A DNA stretch of 64,000 bases from NCBI GenBank assembly GCA_036417435.1, contig CM070911.1:6944001-7008000 (forward strand), written 5' to 3'. This DNA is from Inia geoffrensis (lineage: Eukaryota; Chordata; Mammalia; Artiodactyla; Iniidae). The position numbers and the translations under genes are program-made. Below, piece by piece: positions 36,740 to 48,759 of this stretch (the stretch's first letter is position 1; each line of letters begins with the position of its first letter). A model generated the notes under the pieces. That model searched no databases. It saw nothing but the letters and a program-made list of their open reading frames with translations, and was not told where the DNA came from.

Positions 36740-37400
36740 TTTTTTTTTAAATAGGCATACATACAGAAAAGTGAACATATCACAAATGTACCCAACCTGA
36801 TGAATTTTCATAACCTGAACCAGCCCCGAGATCAGGAAACAGCCTTAGCACCCTAGGAGCTCCACCCTTATGCTCACTTGCAGTCATTATTACCTCCACG
36901 ACTCCAAGAGTAATCAATCACTCTCCTGACTTCTAACCGTATAGACTAGAAGCTCGGTGCTGAGTTGCTAAGTTTTGTACTTTACGTACATGGAGTCATT
37001 CTCTTTTGCATCTGGCTTCTTTTAACGTTATGTTTTGAAGATTCATTCATACTGTTGCATGTAGAGCATTCATTTCTTTGCTGTATAATGTTCCACTGTG
37101 AGACTGTATCAACATTTACTAGATAGTTATTCTTGTACTTACTCTATTGGTGATGGCATTTGGGTAGTTTCTAGCTTGGGATTTTCACAAACAGTGTTAT
37201 GAACATTCTAGTGCATGTCTTTTCATGGACATGCATGCACATTTCTGTTGGGTATATGTAGCTAGAGCTGCTTTGCTGTAGAATATGTCCACACTCAACT
37301 TTAACAGATGCTGCCAAACAGGTTTCCAGAATGTTTGTATTCAGACCTAGTTTTAATGGGGTCCTGCCGTATCGGAAAGGTTCGTTTTTCTGAAATCCCA
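36740..37400 (-). repeat. old L1 relic (ORF2 end and 3' UTR)
   Basis: Reverse complement of old L1: TACATGGAGTCATTCTCTTT, CATCTGGCTTCTTTTAACGT, CATTCATACTGTTGCATGTA, TGGGTAGTTTCTAGCTTGGG and AGTGTTATGAACATTCTAGT in order. Confidence 0.85.
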
Positions 37401-38190
37401 TAAGCCTTAAAAAAAAAATTTTGCTTGTAGTACTCGATAACTTTCTTTCTTAACCTATAGTTATTTTTGTACACTGATCCCTTTTCTAGAGTATAAACTC
37501 CTTGAAGAGATCGCTTTATTCATCTTTATATTTCCCAAAGTATCTTGCATAGAATAGACTCTAAATTTAGTATTTTTATGTGAGTGGATGAGTAAATGAG
37601 GAAAAATTATATGTAGTATTAATAAGAAGAATGTTTGGAAATTGCAGAAATATAAGTAGCATACCCAGTGAACTACAAGGGTGATCTTAAAGTGAACAGA
37701 ATTAATTTATTAATATTAGCTCATAGATTTTCCTGAATTCTGTAAGACACTCTTATATGCTATTAATGTGGGAAAATAGAAGTTTGAATTGCACATTTTT
37801 ATCTATTAGACTTAAACCCTGGTGTCATCTCTCACATAGAAGCATGTGAATATTATGTAACACTGAGCTAAATCTGTTAGCTGTGAATTTGAAGATTGGT
37901 GAGAGGGTGCTGGTGAAGGAGGGTGAGAGGGAAGTCGTGCTTTGGAGTGATTATGACAACATTGTAACTCCAGTTGGGTTGCAGCTGTATACCAGATTCT
38001 TCCATGATTGGCAAGAAGTAATGATTTCACTATACCATGGGTAAGGCCAGTAAGAGTTTTATGGGCCAGATAGAATTTTAATTTACCACTATTACTGTTT
38101 AAAACTGCTTAGTGAGGATATTTGGGATTTATGGGCGTTTTCCCTTAATGCTTTTCTCTACATTCCAAATTTTATTCAATGAATACATAT
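37401..38190. other. end of intron 8, nothing recognised
   Basis: AT-rich DNA leading to the SINE that precedes exon 9. The pattern AGTATAAACTCCTTGAAGAG near 37491 hints at a worn L2 end, but is too short to assign. Confidence 0.4.
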
Positions 38191-38195
38191 TTTTA

Positions 38196-38559
38196 TTTTT
38201 TATTTTAAAAACTTTTTTTAAAATTTATTTTATTTTTCGGCTGCGTTGGGTCGTCGTTGCTGCGCATGGGCTTTCTCTAGTTGCGGTGAGCAGGGGCTAC
38301 TCTTCGTTGTGGTGCATGGGCTTCTTATTGCGGTGGCTTCTCTTGTTGCGGAGCATGGGCTCCAGGCACACGGGCTCAGTAGCTGTGGCACTCGGGCTTA
38401 GTAGTTGTGGCTCGCGGGCTCTAGAACGCAAGCTCAGTTGTTGTCGCGCACAGGCTTAGTTGCTCCGCGGCATGTGGGATCTTCCCAGACCTGGGCTTGA
38501 ACCCATGTTTCCTTCATTGGCAGGCAGATTCTTAACTACTGCGCCACCAGGGAAGTCCC
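38196..38559 (-). mobile_element. CHR-type SINE (long class) just before exon 9
   Basis: Reverse orientation: TTTTTCGGCTGCGTTGGGTC to CGCCACCAGGGAAGTCCCC. It ends 84 bp before the exon 9 acceptor, so the branch point and polypyrimidine tract must lie between them. Flanks CATATTTTTA / CATATTACTT may be a worn target-site duplication. Confidence 0.93.
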
Positions 38560-38643
38560 CATATTACTTTTAAAATCAGAAAGTAATTTTTAAAATAATT
38601 TGTGTTGCAAAAATTGCTACCTTGACTATCTCTTTCATTCCAG

Positions 38644-38791
38644 TCTTGGCCTAACTATGAAGATATCTATAAAAAAATAATTGAAGTTGCCATATTTTTA
38701 GATTTGCCACGTTTTCCAGACATAACTGAAGACTGCTATCTTCATCCAAACATCTTGTGTATGAAATACTTGATGGAAGTCAATCTCCCTG
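38644..38791 (+). CDS. TAF1B: TAF1B exon 9
   Basis: 148 nt, acceptor CATTCCAG, donor GTAAGT, starting in phase 0 and ending one base into a codon. It encodes [20 protein letters not shown] and [20 protein letters not shown], then KYLMEVNLP, about residues 271-320, in the second cyclin-like fold. It is among the most conserved parts of the protein. The length is not a multiple of three, so skipping would break the frame. SINEs in opposite orientation lie on either side. Confidence 0.97.
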
Positions 38792-39671
38792 GTAAGTGTG
38801 TGGTGTATATAATGAGCAAGCCTTGACTTACTAAATTATTATGAAGAATATATTGCATCTTCTCAAATCAGAGACTATTAGGGTCACCTGACAGGGTCCA
38901 TAGTAACATGAAGCTTAATTTTAAAATCCTTTCTTAAAATATTTTGGACCATTTAAAATGGGTACAAGGACACTATTCAGAAATAATGAGTTCTATTTTG
39001 GTGTGAGGGATAAGTTTGAGAGAATATGTTCTGTTTTTACAGTAAGTTTGCTGAGTACAAGTAAAGTAACACATGTTTCAGTATGTGTCATTAATTACCT
39101 AGGCACCCACTCCCCCAAGAAAAGCAGCACTTCTTCATTTGCATGAAACATGATTATTACATAAAGAATTCTAATTTTAAAAATCCCAGAAGTTAATCTA
39201 TGGTAACATTTTTGTTGTTCACTAATATATTGCTATTTCCAGTCCCTAAAAAGAAATGGAGTTGCAAGTCTGGTAGGATGAAACACAGAATGTGAAGACA
39301 GCCTTACTAGCTGTTGTTCACAATATACCAAGACACAGGTAACCCGAATGGAATCTGCCAATGGAATCCATTCCTGAATTTCTTGCTAAACTAGAAATGT
39401 GAGAAATGCAGGATTTCTATTCTTAACAGAAAATACAAACATGGTGTGACTATATTATTGCTTAAGCAATATAAAAAATGTGATTGAATGTATTTTTAAT
39501 AGGGGAGGAAAATACATATGTTATATGAAAAAAGCAATATGTAAAACTGTATGTATGGTATAATTTTAACTATAAACATAAATTGGAGTAACATATATAT
39601 ACAAATGTAAATATTAAGTCTGTACTTTTAAAATATTTTTTTAAAAAGGAAAAAAAATAATTTAAACTTTT
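38792..39671. other. start of intron 9, nothing recognised
   Basis: AT-rich, with A/T homopolymer runs near 39630-39660. No recognised repeat. Confidence 0.5.
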
Positions 39672-39688
39672 CAAATACATCATTTATT

Positions 39689-39902
39689 TTTAATTATTTT
39701 TTTATTTTTTGCAGTACACGGGCCTCTCACTGCTGCGGCCTCTCCCGTTGCGGAGCATAGGTTCCAGACGCGCAGGGTCAGTGGCCATGGCTCACGGGCC
39801 TAGCCGCTCCGTGGCACGTGGGATCTTCCCGGACTGGGGCACGAACCCGTGTCCCCTGCATCAGCAGGCGGACTCTCAACCACTGCGCCACCGGGGAAGC
39901 CC
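39689..39902 (-). mobile_element. CHR-type SINE (about 205-bp class)
   Basis: Reverse orientation. A perfect 17-bp target-site duplication, CAAATACATCATTTATT, lies at 39672-39688 and 39903-39919. It lies in intron 9. Confidence 0.96.
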
Positions 39903-39990
39903 CAAATACATCATTTATTAAGCTAAGGAATGTACGTCTCTGGTTAAGATTTCAGAAGTCACTAGCTATTTGATTAAGAGTCCAGAATTT

Positions 39991-40346
39991 GGGGACTTCC
40001 CTGGTGGCGCAGTGGTTAAGAATCCGCCTGCCGATGCAGGCGACACGGGTTCAAGCCCTGGTCCGGGAAGATCCCACATGCTGCGGAGCAACTGGGCCCT
40101 TGCTCCACAACTACTGAGCCTGTGCTCTAGAGCCCATACACGGCAACTACTGAGCCTGCATGCCACAACTACTGAGCCCACGTGCCTATAGCCCGTGCTC
40201 CACAACAGAGAAGCCACCGCAATGAGGAGCCTGCGCACTGCGACGAAGAGTAGCCCCCGCTCGTCGCAACTAGAGAAATGCTGTGCGCAGCAACGAAGAC
40301 CCAACGCAGCAGCCAAAAATAAATTAATTAATTAATTTTTTTAAAA
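39991..40346 (+). mobile_element. CHR-type SINE (long class)
   Basis: GGGGACTTCCCTGGTGGCGC to CAGCCAAAAATAAATTAATT. The target-site duplication AAGAGTCCAGAATTT (39976-39990) / AAGACTCCAGACTTT (40347-40361) has two differences. It faces the SINE 88 bp to its left. Confidence 0.94.
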
Positions 40347-40361
40347 AAGACTCCAGACTTT

Positions 40362-41269
40362 GTAAAGTCTGATTTCTGCGCTTTGGCATGTTACGTAGAT
40401 CAGATTATTGTTTTGGGTTTTGGTTTTTTCATTTACTTTTTTGATGCTTCTTTCGAAACATGGAAAGCTCCTGTGTTCTCTCATATACTCCAGAATCCTG
40501 AGCTTATAATGGGAATGCTAAGATATGGAAGGAATACAAGGAATTACCAACACGTAACTGACACGGGCTGGGTTATGGAAAGTGTCTAGCTCACATAGTT
40601 GCTGTTGAACAGAGATGAGGGTGGCAGTATTTTCTGACCACTGTGTGTGATTTAATACTATTTCTTACCCAACTCTTCCTGAGAGTAACAAGTAGAATTA
40701 AAACCATTATAATAGGCAGAGAGACACTACTAGCATCTGATATGTTTAAGTGCCTTTTTGGAGACTGTATTAAAAAGAACCAGGATAGAGAAATTTTACC
40801 TCTCACAAACTGTTCAATAGAAATAATTTGAAATAGAGAAAAAAAATTATACACAAATGTTACTGACCTCCTTATTTATACTGAAAAATTAGAAATAAAT
40901 ATCCAACAGAAAGGTAATGTTTAAGTAAACAATGTTATGTATATTCAGTGGAACATTCTGCAGCTCTTAAAATCATGTTTGTGAAGAGTATATAAAACAT
41001 GGCAAAGGTTTATGTTATAATAAAGAATGAAATGGGCCAAATTATAAAATTATATATAAGCATAGCTACATAAAATTGAAATATTCATTAAAATATTAGA
41101 AATAAATATACCAAAATATTGAAGTGCTGTTTCTAAGCTACGGCAATGCCTTTTTCCCTTTCTTCTACCTTTGTGTATCTTGTAAATGTCCTGTACTGAG
41201 TTTGTATTACTTAACTGTGGGGGGAGGGCAACACACATAATAGATCGACAGACTAGCGTGTAATAGTCC
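40362..41269. other. intron 9 stretch, nothing recognised
   Basis: AT-rich DNA with no assignable repeat. The patch at 40900-41010 (ACAATGTTATGTATATTCAG, CATGGCAAAGGTTTATGTTA) may be a worn LINE. Confidence 0.4.
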
Positions 41270-41285
41270 CTGCACCTTAGGATTT

Positions 41286-41637
41286 TGTTTTTTTCATTAA
41301 TTAATTTATTTATTTTGTCTGCGTTGGGTCTTTGTTGCTGCTTGCGGGCTTTCTCTAGTTGCGGCGAGTAGGGACTGTTCTTCATTGCCGTGCGTGGGCT
41401 TCTCATCGCTGTGGCTTCTCTTGTTGTGGAGCACGGGCTCTAGGCACACAGGCTTCAGTAGTTGTGGCTCGTGGGCTCAGTAGTTTTGACTCACGGACTC
41501 TAGAGCACAGGCTCAGTAGTTGTGGCGCACGGGCTTAGTTGCTCCGTGGCACGTGAGATCTTCCCAGACCAGGACTCGAACCCGTGTCCCCTGCATTGGC
41601 AGGCAGATTCTTAACCACTGCACCACCAGGGAAGTCC
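41286..41637 (-). mobile_element. CHR-type SINE (long class)
   Basis: Reverse orientation. A perfect 16-bp target-site duplication, CTGCACCTTAGGATTT, lies at 41270-41285 and 41638-41653. It lies in intron 9. Confidence 0.95.
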
Positions 41638-41653
41638 CTGCACCTTAGGATTT

Positions 41654-42454
41654 ATATTGTAAAATGGGTCATTGATTGACAAAGCACCCGTAAGATTATA
41701 AGAAGACCTCTAGAATATTGCCATTTTCAAAATTTAAAGTTTGCTCTCTACAGTACTATCAGTTCTATGGTGCTGTTGATCAAAAAGAAGAAACCTGTGT
41801 ATTTGGCCCTTTCCCGGAAAGCTAAAAGTGGTTTTAAGCATACTGGGGCAATAAATGCCCCTCCTCAGTGCCTTTATGTATGACAGTGTCGTCTCTGGAA
41901 CTCGGTAGAAAGGTTTTAGCAAGCATGTCACACACACCCTTACTGAGTAAGCACTGCCTCTTTGATGGCTTTGAGTGAACTCCAAACACATTTCTTAGTA
42001 TTGTCCCTCATACTGGAACTGGAGGAGCCTGCCAGAGAGAATTTCTGGCAGCTTCCACAATCAGTATATAATTTGTGGGGAACTTTATTACAGAGTTTCC
42101 AAAGTGCCTCCGTCTATATTACCTCATTTGTGAAGGTGGGAAGGGTGGGCAGGTGGGTATTCTCACTTATAGATGAAACATAGGCAAACTGAGTGACGCC
42201 TGGCTGGTAGATGGCTGAGTACATACTTAAATCCAGCCGTCCCATTCCAAAGCTAGTGTTCTTTCCGCATAATGCTCCAGTTCAGAATCCTGTACTGCTT
42301 AGTTTTTCTCTGCTGGCCTGGCTTCCTTCCTCATAATTTCTTCCACTTGCTTTTTTATTACTCTGTACTTTTGGCATAAGAGAAACAGTTTCAAGATAAT
42401 TAATTTTAAATAAATAGGGGAGACATTTTTCAAGAAATGCCATTCTTTATAGTA
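41654..42454. other. intron 9 stretch, little recognised
   Basis: The part at 42070-42270 (CATTTGTGAAGGTGGGAAGG, AGTGACGCCTGGCTGGTAGA, TAAATCCAGCCGTCCCATTC) has the look of a MIR, but is too diverged to call firmly. Confidence 0.35.
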
Positions 42455-42560
42455 ATAATTCTATATATAATAATATATACTATATATAATACTATATACT
42501 GTATATGGTAATATATATGCTGTGTGTAATATTATATATACTACTATAAAATTAAAGTAT
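42455..42560. repeat. AT-rich simple repeat
   Basis: TATATAATA-type repeat of about 100 bp. Able to form foldbacks and likely to vary in length. Confidence 0.85.
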
Positions 42561-42754
42561 TGTATACTACATTAAGAGAATAGAATCAATAGGATATAAT
42601 GACTGAATGTGTGTAGGAGATTCAATACAATACAATTTATTATGCTCTTATAAATAATAGCCATTCTACTTGAATTTAATTAAAATAGAATATGGTACAT
42701 CCTAGGTACTTAAATTAGTGAGTAAAGAAATTTGCTTAGTAATTTAGAGTTTTC

Positions 42755-42930
42755 AAAGTATATTCACTTGTGCTATCTTATTTAATGTTTATCCTCACCA
42801 TAACCCATTTTACAAATTAAGAAACTGAGGTTAGGTGACTCTAATTTGGAGTTACAAAGCTAATGATTAGAAAGCCTAAATACATAGGCCGTAGATTATC
42901 TGGCTCCAAGTCCCACATTATTCAGCCTTG
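42755..42930 (-). repeat. MIR SINE fragment
   Basis: TTCAAAGTATATTCACTTGT, CCATTTTACAAATTAAGAAA, CTGAGGTTAGGTGACT and ATAGGCCGTAGATTATCTGG follow reverse-strand MIR order. Confidence 0.75.
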
Positions 42931-43416
42931 AATAATAGATACAGTCTGTGCTGAGCATATAGTTTCTTTGGGAAAGCAGTGCAGCTAGTGAGATGCACAT
43001 CAGGCTTCCAGTGTGCTAGCCAGGCTTCCTGCTGGTGAGTGAGTGTGCATTTTTAGAGAAGCTCTTGGTCTTACAGTGGAGTTAGTTTCAGGTAAATGCA
43101 AATTGCTGTAGAAACACAGACAAGAAACATGGATGAAACAATAGAAAAACGATGTGTGGCTGTGCATTAGGTGGCAAGATGTGTCCTATAAATAGCAGAT
43201 GTTTGGGGAAGTCAAAACAGGAGAAGATACTCCTTGCTAGCATTCAGCCATTTTTCTATACAAATATCGTTTCTTGGTTTATTTTATTTACAAAATGTAT
43301 GTCTCAGAGTTCTAGCATAGTATCATGTTTTAAGATAAACTTATCTCATAGATATACACATTAGTCTAGTTAGCCAGAGAATTTAATTCACATTTTACTG
43401 TTTTATTCTTCAACAG

Positions 43417-43594
43417 ATGAAATGCATGATTTAACCTGCCACGTGGTAAAAGTGACTGGAATGGGAGAAGTGGATTTTCTAACCTTTGATCCTATAGCTA
43501 AAAAGGCAAAAACTGTTAAATATGATGTACAGGCTGTAGCTGTCATTGTAGTGGTGTTGAAACTGCTCTTTTTATTGGATGACAATTTAGAATG
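43417..43594 (+). CDS. TAF1B: TAF1B exon 10
   Basis: 178 nt, acceptor ATTCTTCAACAG, donor GTAAGT. Two bases complete an Asp codon at the start, and two bases of a Trp codon end it. It encodes [40 protein letters not shown] and the hydrophobic run [20 protein letters not shown], about residues 320-379. This completes the second cyclin-like fold. The hydrophobic run is a buried helix of that fold, not a membrane segment. Confidence 0.97.
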
Positions 43595-44162
43595 GTAAGT
43601 GTATGTCAGTTTTATGAGGAAAAAATTATATTGTTTTTACCTAATTATTCAGAGTAAAGGAATCCATATGCTATATCTCAGTAGAAAATAGAGACTCTCA
43701 GGTGTTAATAGAACATTGACTAGTAGCAACAGTTACTTCTTACATAATATTTTGACTCAGCTAGTTGTGAGAGATTTCATTTTCCCTTAGTAGGTTGTTT
43801 GGATCATGTTTTATTCCTATTTTTAGGTAGATACACGTGTTTCTCATTGCTCTACTGATTCCTGAGTTTTAAATCATCATACAAAATCCTAAAGAGTCAT
43901 TTAGCGCTTCATCTGTATATCTTTAGGTTTCTGGCACTATGTGTCTTCACAGATTATTTTGGAAAGTAAAAGAATCTTAAAATGCCAACAGAGTGGCAGT
44001 GTTTATAGTGTCTCCTTCCCTGTTTCAGTGATAACTTCTCCATTAAAAGTTGGCATCAGTTTCAAGTACTGTTCTATATGTTTCCTTCAGAAGAATTCAA
44101 AATTTAACTGTCTTCCAATAAGTGATTTCTAAATAAATTGATTTGTTTATTTGTATCTCCAG
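43595..44162. other. intron 10, nothing recognised
   Basis: Short AT-rich intron of 568 bp without a recognised element. Confidence 0.6.
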
Positions 44163-44209
44163 GTCTTTGTCTAATATTGCTGAGAAATATAATGAAAAGA
44201 ATGAAGAAG
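44163..44209 (+). CDS. TAF1B: TAF1B exon 11 (small)
   Basis: Only 47 nt, acceptor GTATCTCCAG, donor GTACTT, which departs from the usual GTAAGT at two positions. One base completes the Trp codon, and one base of an Asp codon ends it. It encodes WSLSNIAEKYNEKNEE, about residues 379-395. The small size and weak donor make it a candidate for occasional skipping, which would shift the frame. Confidence 0.95.
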
Positions 44210-44404
44210 GTACTTACTTTTTTTATGAATCAAATTCAAAGTGATTGTAAATGGTGGATTAAAAGATACAATAAATACAGGGAAGAAACTCTGAGAAAAT
44301 ACACATACACATATATGTATACATATATACAAATTGTACTTCGCACCAGAATGTTTTATATGTATAATTATTTAATTATATCTCAAGGCTACTAAAAAAC
44401 CTCA

Positions 44405-44960
44405 GTGACTTCCTACTGTGTGTAAAGGCCAGCCTGCTTTTTAGTTCCCAGCTCCTACTCACTAGCCGTACTAGACCATGAAGTTACTGGCAGCTTTGTG
44501 AGTGTACTGTCTATTCCAGTGCCTTCAACCTTCGCTCACATTGGTCCTTCTACCTGAAGTGTTCCTTCCTTCTTACCCCCAACTCCTTCTGTCCCTGGCA
44601 AGTCCATCTTCATGCTTCAAGGCACAACATAAATGCCGTCTTCGGCCTCTCTTCACACCCACCTCCCCAGCTCACCTCTTCCCAAACCAGAACCGATGAC
44701 CCTGCCACAGCCACTCCTGTCCAGACTTCTCTTAATTGTTTAAAACACTGAATTGTAACTAGCAGACTAAGCATGTCTATCCCTGTTAGGCTACCAGTAT
44801 TTGTAAAGTGCCTGGAGTATCTGCCGCATAGTGACTGCTGCGTAAGTGACAGACAGGCAGACAAGTAGGTAGATTGCAAGCTTCTAGAGGGAGGGGCCAT
44901 ATCTTTTTTATTTTTATTTTTTAATGTATCTTTAATATCTAGCAGAGTGACTGGCCTAAT
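44405..44960 (+). repeat. L2 LINE fragment
   Basis: CAACCTTCGCTCACATTGGT, CTACCTGAAGTGTTCCTTCC, GCAAGTCCATCTTCATGCTT, TTCAAGGCACAACATAAATG and GGCCTCTCTTCACACCCACC are L2 landmarks. It lies in intron 11. Confidence 0.8.
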
Positions 44961-45049
44961 ATCCACTTAATGAAGTGTGGTAAATGCATGAATTCTTACA
45001 TTCAATTCCAGTTTCTTAATGTTCTCACTAGGATTTATGTTCATTGTTT

Positions 45050-45430
45050 ATTTTTAATTTCAGCTTTTTTGAGGTATAATTGACATATAAAATTGTAAGA
45101 TATTTTAAGTGCACATTGTAGCAATGTGATGTGTTTGCATTGTGAGAGGATTCCCATGAAGTCAGTTAACACATCTGTCACCTCCTCACATTTACCTTTT
45201 TGTATGTGTGAGAATATTTACGTTCTCTCTTAGTGCATTTCAGGTATACAATACAGTATTACCAACTATAGCCACCATGTTTTACATCAGAGCTTATTCA
45301 TCTTAGAGCTGAAAGTTTGTCTCCTTGTACCAATCTCACCCTCTTTCCCGCACCCCTCAGCCCCTGGCAGCCACTTTTTTACTCTATTTCTATGAGTTTG
45401 ACTTTTTTTTTTTAAGATTCCACGTATATG
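45050..45430 (-). repeat. old L1 3'-region fragment
   Basis: TTTTGAGGTATAATTGACAT, ACATCTGTCACCTCCTCACA, TACAATACAGTATTACCAAC and CTATTTCTATGAGTTTGACT are the reverse complement of a common old L1 3' region. Confidence 0.85.
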
Positions 45431-46706
45431 TTCATTGGTTTTAGGAGCTTAGATTTAATGGTGACAGTTTGTGTGTTCTTTCCAGAATATGTGCAGCGTA
45501 CTTCTTTCTGCACATTGCTTCATGTTGGCTCCTACATAGAATAAAAGTTTGGACAAGATGTCTTCTGACGCTAAAGGACCTTCATAGACTGTGTAGACAT
45601 TTAGAGTAAAGGGTGCTTTGACATATTATCTTCCCGTGACCCTCAAAGTAAACCTACAGTGTCAGCAGGGCAGGGATTGCGGTCCCCATTCTCTCTGCTC
45701 CCTAGCTGTCCACTGTCCCCTGCCTTCCCACATTACTGATGAGAAGTTTAAGAAGTTATGACTCACTTAAGGTCAAAGAACCTTGTGTTCTATTAATTGT
45801 TATAGTTTTCCTTCTTCCTTATAGCTCTTCTGGTAGTTGCCTGTCCTCTGTGGCTCTGTTGCTCTGTGGCCTACAAGGCCATAAGTAATGATTATATTGG
45901 CCAGTTGAAAGATTTTTAACTAGACATTGAAGGTAGACTATCTTCATTAGAGAATATGTAAAAAATTCAGCCTTTCACTCAGCCGTCTTCCTCCTGTCAG
46001 CCTTCCTTTCTTCAAACTTCCTCACTCTCTAAGCCTCTTTCCTACTTTACCTTTAATTTCACTTTTTTCCTCCCTACTCTTCCCATCTCCCCACATGGAT
46101 TGAATAAAAGAGTGAGGAGTGTAGTTTTGTGCTTGACTATATATTCAATTCTGTTGTCTATCTCACCCTGACATCTTGAACACACACTCACTCCACCTGT
46201 CCGATACAATCCACTTTCTTATCTCTAGAGTCTTTGGATTTGGATTAGGATTAGGAAGAACAGAAATAGGAGCTGATGAAACTAGAAGTCTGGTGCCATT
46301 GCACACATATAGCCATCGTTTGTTCCTTAATTCATGTATCCCTCTACATACTGGAGCACCACCCTGTGCCAGGCACTGTGCTGGGATTTGGGTCAGGAGG
46401 AAGAGACCTGATTGTGTAGTCTTCTCTTCTCAGGGGGTGATAGTCAAATCTAGGAAAAACAGACGTTTTTGGTTTTGGTGTAATTTAGTTAGGGCCACAG
46501 TACAGGTAGGAGCTCAGAGAAGGGAGTGACGGCAGATTGCTCAGCAGTTGTGTTAGAGCATGGATACAGCAGCACCTCCCTCCGTAGTCTCCAAGGGCTG
46601 GTACATAAATGCTCAGTCACATCAGTGAGTGAAGACTCAGAGGAACAGTGTGTGTTATAATAATGTGACATATTTGGTTAATAATCATGGATTTCATTTC
46701 TTTCAG
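45431..46706. other. intron 11 stretch, little recognised
   Basis: Plain DNA. CCCTGTGCCAGGCACTGTGC at 46363-46382 is a motif shared by several old repeats but stands alone. No gene or confident repeat. Confidence 0.4.
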
Positions 46707-46797
46707 ATAAGCCATGGTTTGATTTCAGAAAATGGTACCAAGTTATGAAGAAAGCCATTGATGAAAAAAAACAAAAATGGGAGGAAGCCAGGGCACA
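46707..46797 (+). CDS. TAF1B: TAF1B exon 12
   Basis: 91 nt, acceptor ATTTCTTTCAG, donor GTATGT. It starts with the last two bases of an Asp codon and ends with two bases of a Gln codon. It encodes DKPWFDFRKWYQVMKKAIDE and KKQKWEEARAQ, about residues 395-425, a conserved aromatic and then strongly charged segment after the second cyclin fold. It holds an A8 run (46764-46771), now the longest coding homopolymer in the visible part of the gene. Confidence 0.97.
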
Positions 46798-47310
46798 GTA
46801 TGTTATCTCTTCTAGTTTTAGATTTACCTACTTTATTTTCAAGTCTGTTACTTTACATTTGAAAGCTGAAGTTTCATCAGTTTAGACTCACCAGCATTGT
46901 GACATTTTTTCTAGAACTATTGACCCATCTATCCAAATTAACTTTTTTCTTCTTTCTATTACTATTAACTAAACTAATAATGTGCTTTTTTATTAATGTC
47001 CTTCTTCTGGTCCGGGATCCAATCCAGGGTACCATATTGTACTTAGTCATCAACTTTTTATGATTCTCATGACTCTCTTCTGCATTTCTGATATTCCTCC
47101 CTCTTTCCTTTCTCAAAGTAGATCATCTCCCATCTATGCTTCCCAATATTACAAAGATTACAGATGTCAACCTGTGACATATGTAATTGGAATGTCCCCC
47201 CCAAATAAAGTTCCCTATAAAAATCAAAACAAAGGAAAGCAGAAAGAAAGTAGTATACTTAATTCAGTCAGTCTCACTGTTTGACTTTGAGCTCTCATTC
47301 TGATGTGGTC
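46798..47310. other. start of intron 12
   Basis: No recognised element up to the MIR at 47.3 kb. 46975-47120 (GGTCCGGGATCCAATCCAGG, ATTGTACTTAGTCATCAACT) may be part of an old repeat but could not be assigned. Confidence 0.4.
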
Positions 47311-47317
47311 CATTGTG

Positions 47318-47480
47318 GTAGAGTGGAAAGAGCGTAGCGTTAGAGACAGTGCAGGGCTTGAATCCTGATTGTATTACAGCCAGCTGTTTGACTGTGGGCA
47401 AATGACTTAAGTTCTTAGCCTCAGTACACTAAAACATAGTTAGCTCATAAATTTTCAGAGACACTATCTTATGTAATATA
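47318..47480 (+). repeat. MIR SINE
   Basis: GTAGAGTGGAAAGAGCGTAG, GTGCAGGGCTTGAATCCTGA, CTGTTTGACTGTGGGCAAAT and GACTTAAGTTCTTAGCCTCA follow MIR order. It lies in intron 12. Confidence 0.85.
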
Positions 47481-47639
47481 GGGCACATTGCTATAGATCT
47501 CTGATTTGAATGGTTTTATATCTATTCTTAGAACTTGGAGTCTCTATGAGACTTTGAAGAAAAAGTTAACATCTCTCTAGTTTATGTAAATTTACAGTAG
47601 TACTCATTTGATCAAGTAATTTTATATCCCTTGAGAAAA

Positions 47640-48759
47640 GTCAGTGTTCCTCAAATTAGTTAAAATGATAATTCATCCAGCTCCAGTTTCCTCATCAATA
47701 AAATAGGGCTAGTAATGCCTGCTTTATACTCTTAACTAACAACTAAATTTCAGTTTTTGCAGGTAGAGTTAGATTATTTTTCCTCTAAATTTAAAAGAGC
47801 ATTTAAACACAGAAACAGACTTATAGGGATGAATAAAGTGCTGTGGGAGAGAGGATCCTTGCCAAAACGGGGAGAAGATGAGCAGTTTCTTCCTGTTCAG
47901 GTTGGATAATGATGAGGGAGAAGAGGTGGGAGGTGAACTTCTGAAAGCCACAGGCCCCCGGGAGCTGGGTGGGCCCTTCCTCTCCTTGTTGGAGAAGCCA
48001 TTGGATCTCAGCAGGTAGAAGAGTAGCAGCAAGAACAGAAGGTTATCCTGTGTTTTTAGGTTGTCCTGGAGAATCAGCCATTGGACCTTCATTTCTGGGG
48101 GCCAGCTGGGGTTGTCTTGACCCATACTGCACGGCAAGGTATTCAGGGGCCATGCCACTTGGGCATCTCAGTAGTGAATAGGCATTCATGAACTCAAACT
48201 GGGCAACAGCTTACACTTCAGACATAGCTATTAGAGCCCAAACTCATGTTGCAGTGCTACAATCAGTTGCACATCTAAGACTTCCTGACTTTTAGCTACT
48301 TTATGGGAGAATTTAGTGACCAAAGAAAGTACGTCTAGTTTCTAAATGGCATTCTCCAGACGGACACCAGGCCCCGGGGAGGAGCTTGTCCAGGGGATCC
48401 ATTACCAAGATCCTTCATAGAGTATGTGCTTTGGGCTGAGTGAGGTAACTTATGTAAGTCACTACTGACTGATGTGTGGGCACAGAGCCCCAGTGCATGC
48501 TGATTACCTGTTTTACCCTACCCCACCTCCATTGTTGACGTAAATTTCTAATTTTCCTCTCTGTTCTTCTGGACATCATCTTCCATATTGCCAGATAGTA
48601 GTTACTAAGCATGGGTCCCTATGCATGGGATTATGAAAAACACTAATAAACAGTAGTTGAAAGCCTAAAAACCCCTTTAGAGACTGCTTTGATGACTTCC
48701 AGTTTCCATGGAGATGTTGAGAAGAACATGGAGGAAAATTTCAAAGCACTTGCCAAAAA
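47640..48759. other. intron 12 stretch, mostly unrecognised
   Basis: 47675-47735 (AGCTCCAGTTTCCTCATCAA, AAATAGGGCTAGTAATGCC) is probably a MIR end. The rest, including a moderately GC-rich patch at 47930-48170, holds no recognisable gene or repeat. Confidence 0.4.

Noticed and set aside
43520..43584. Transmembrane helix in TAF1B exon 10 (run of V, L and I)
   Set aside because: The equivalent run is part of a buried cyclin-fold helix in this soluble nuclear factor family, and it ends in charged residues without a membrane context.
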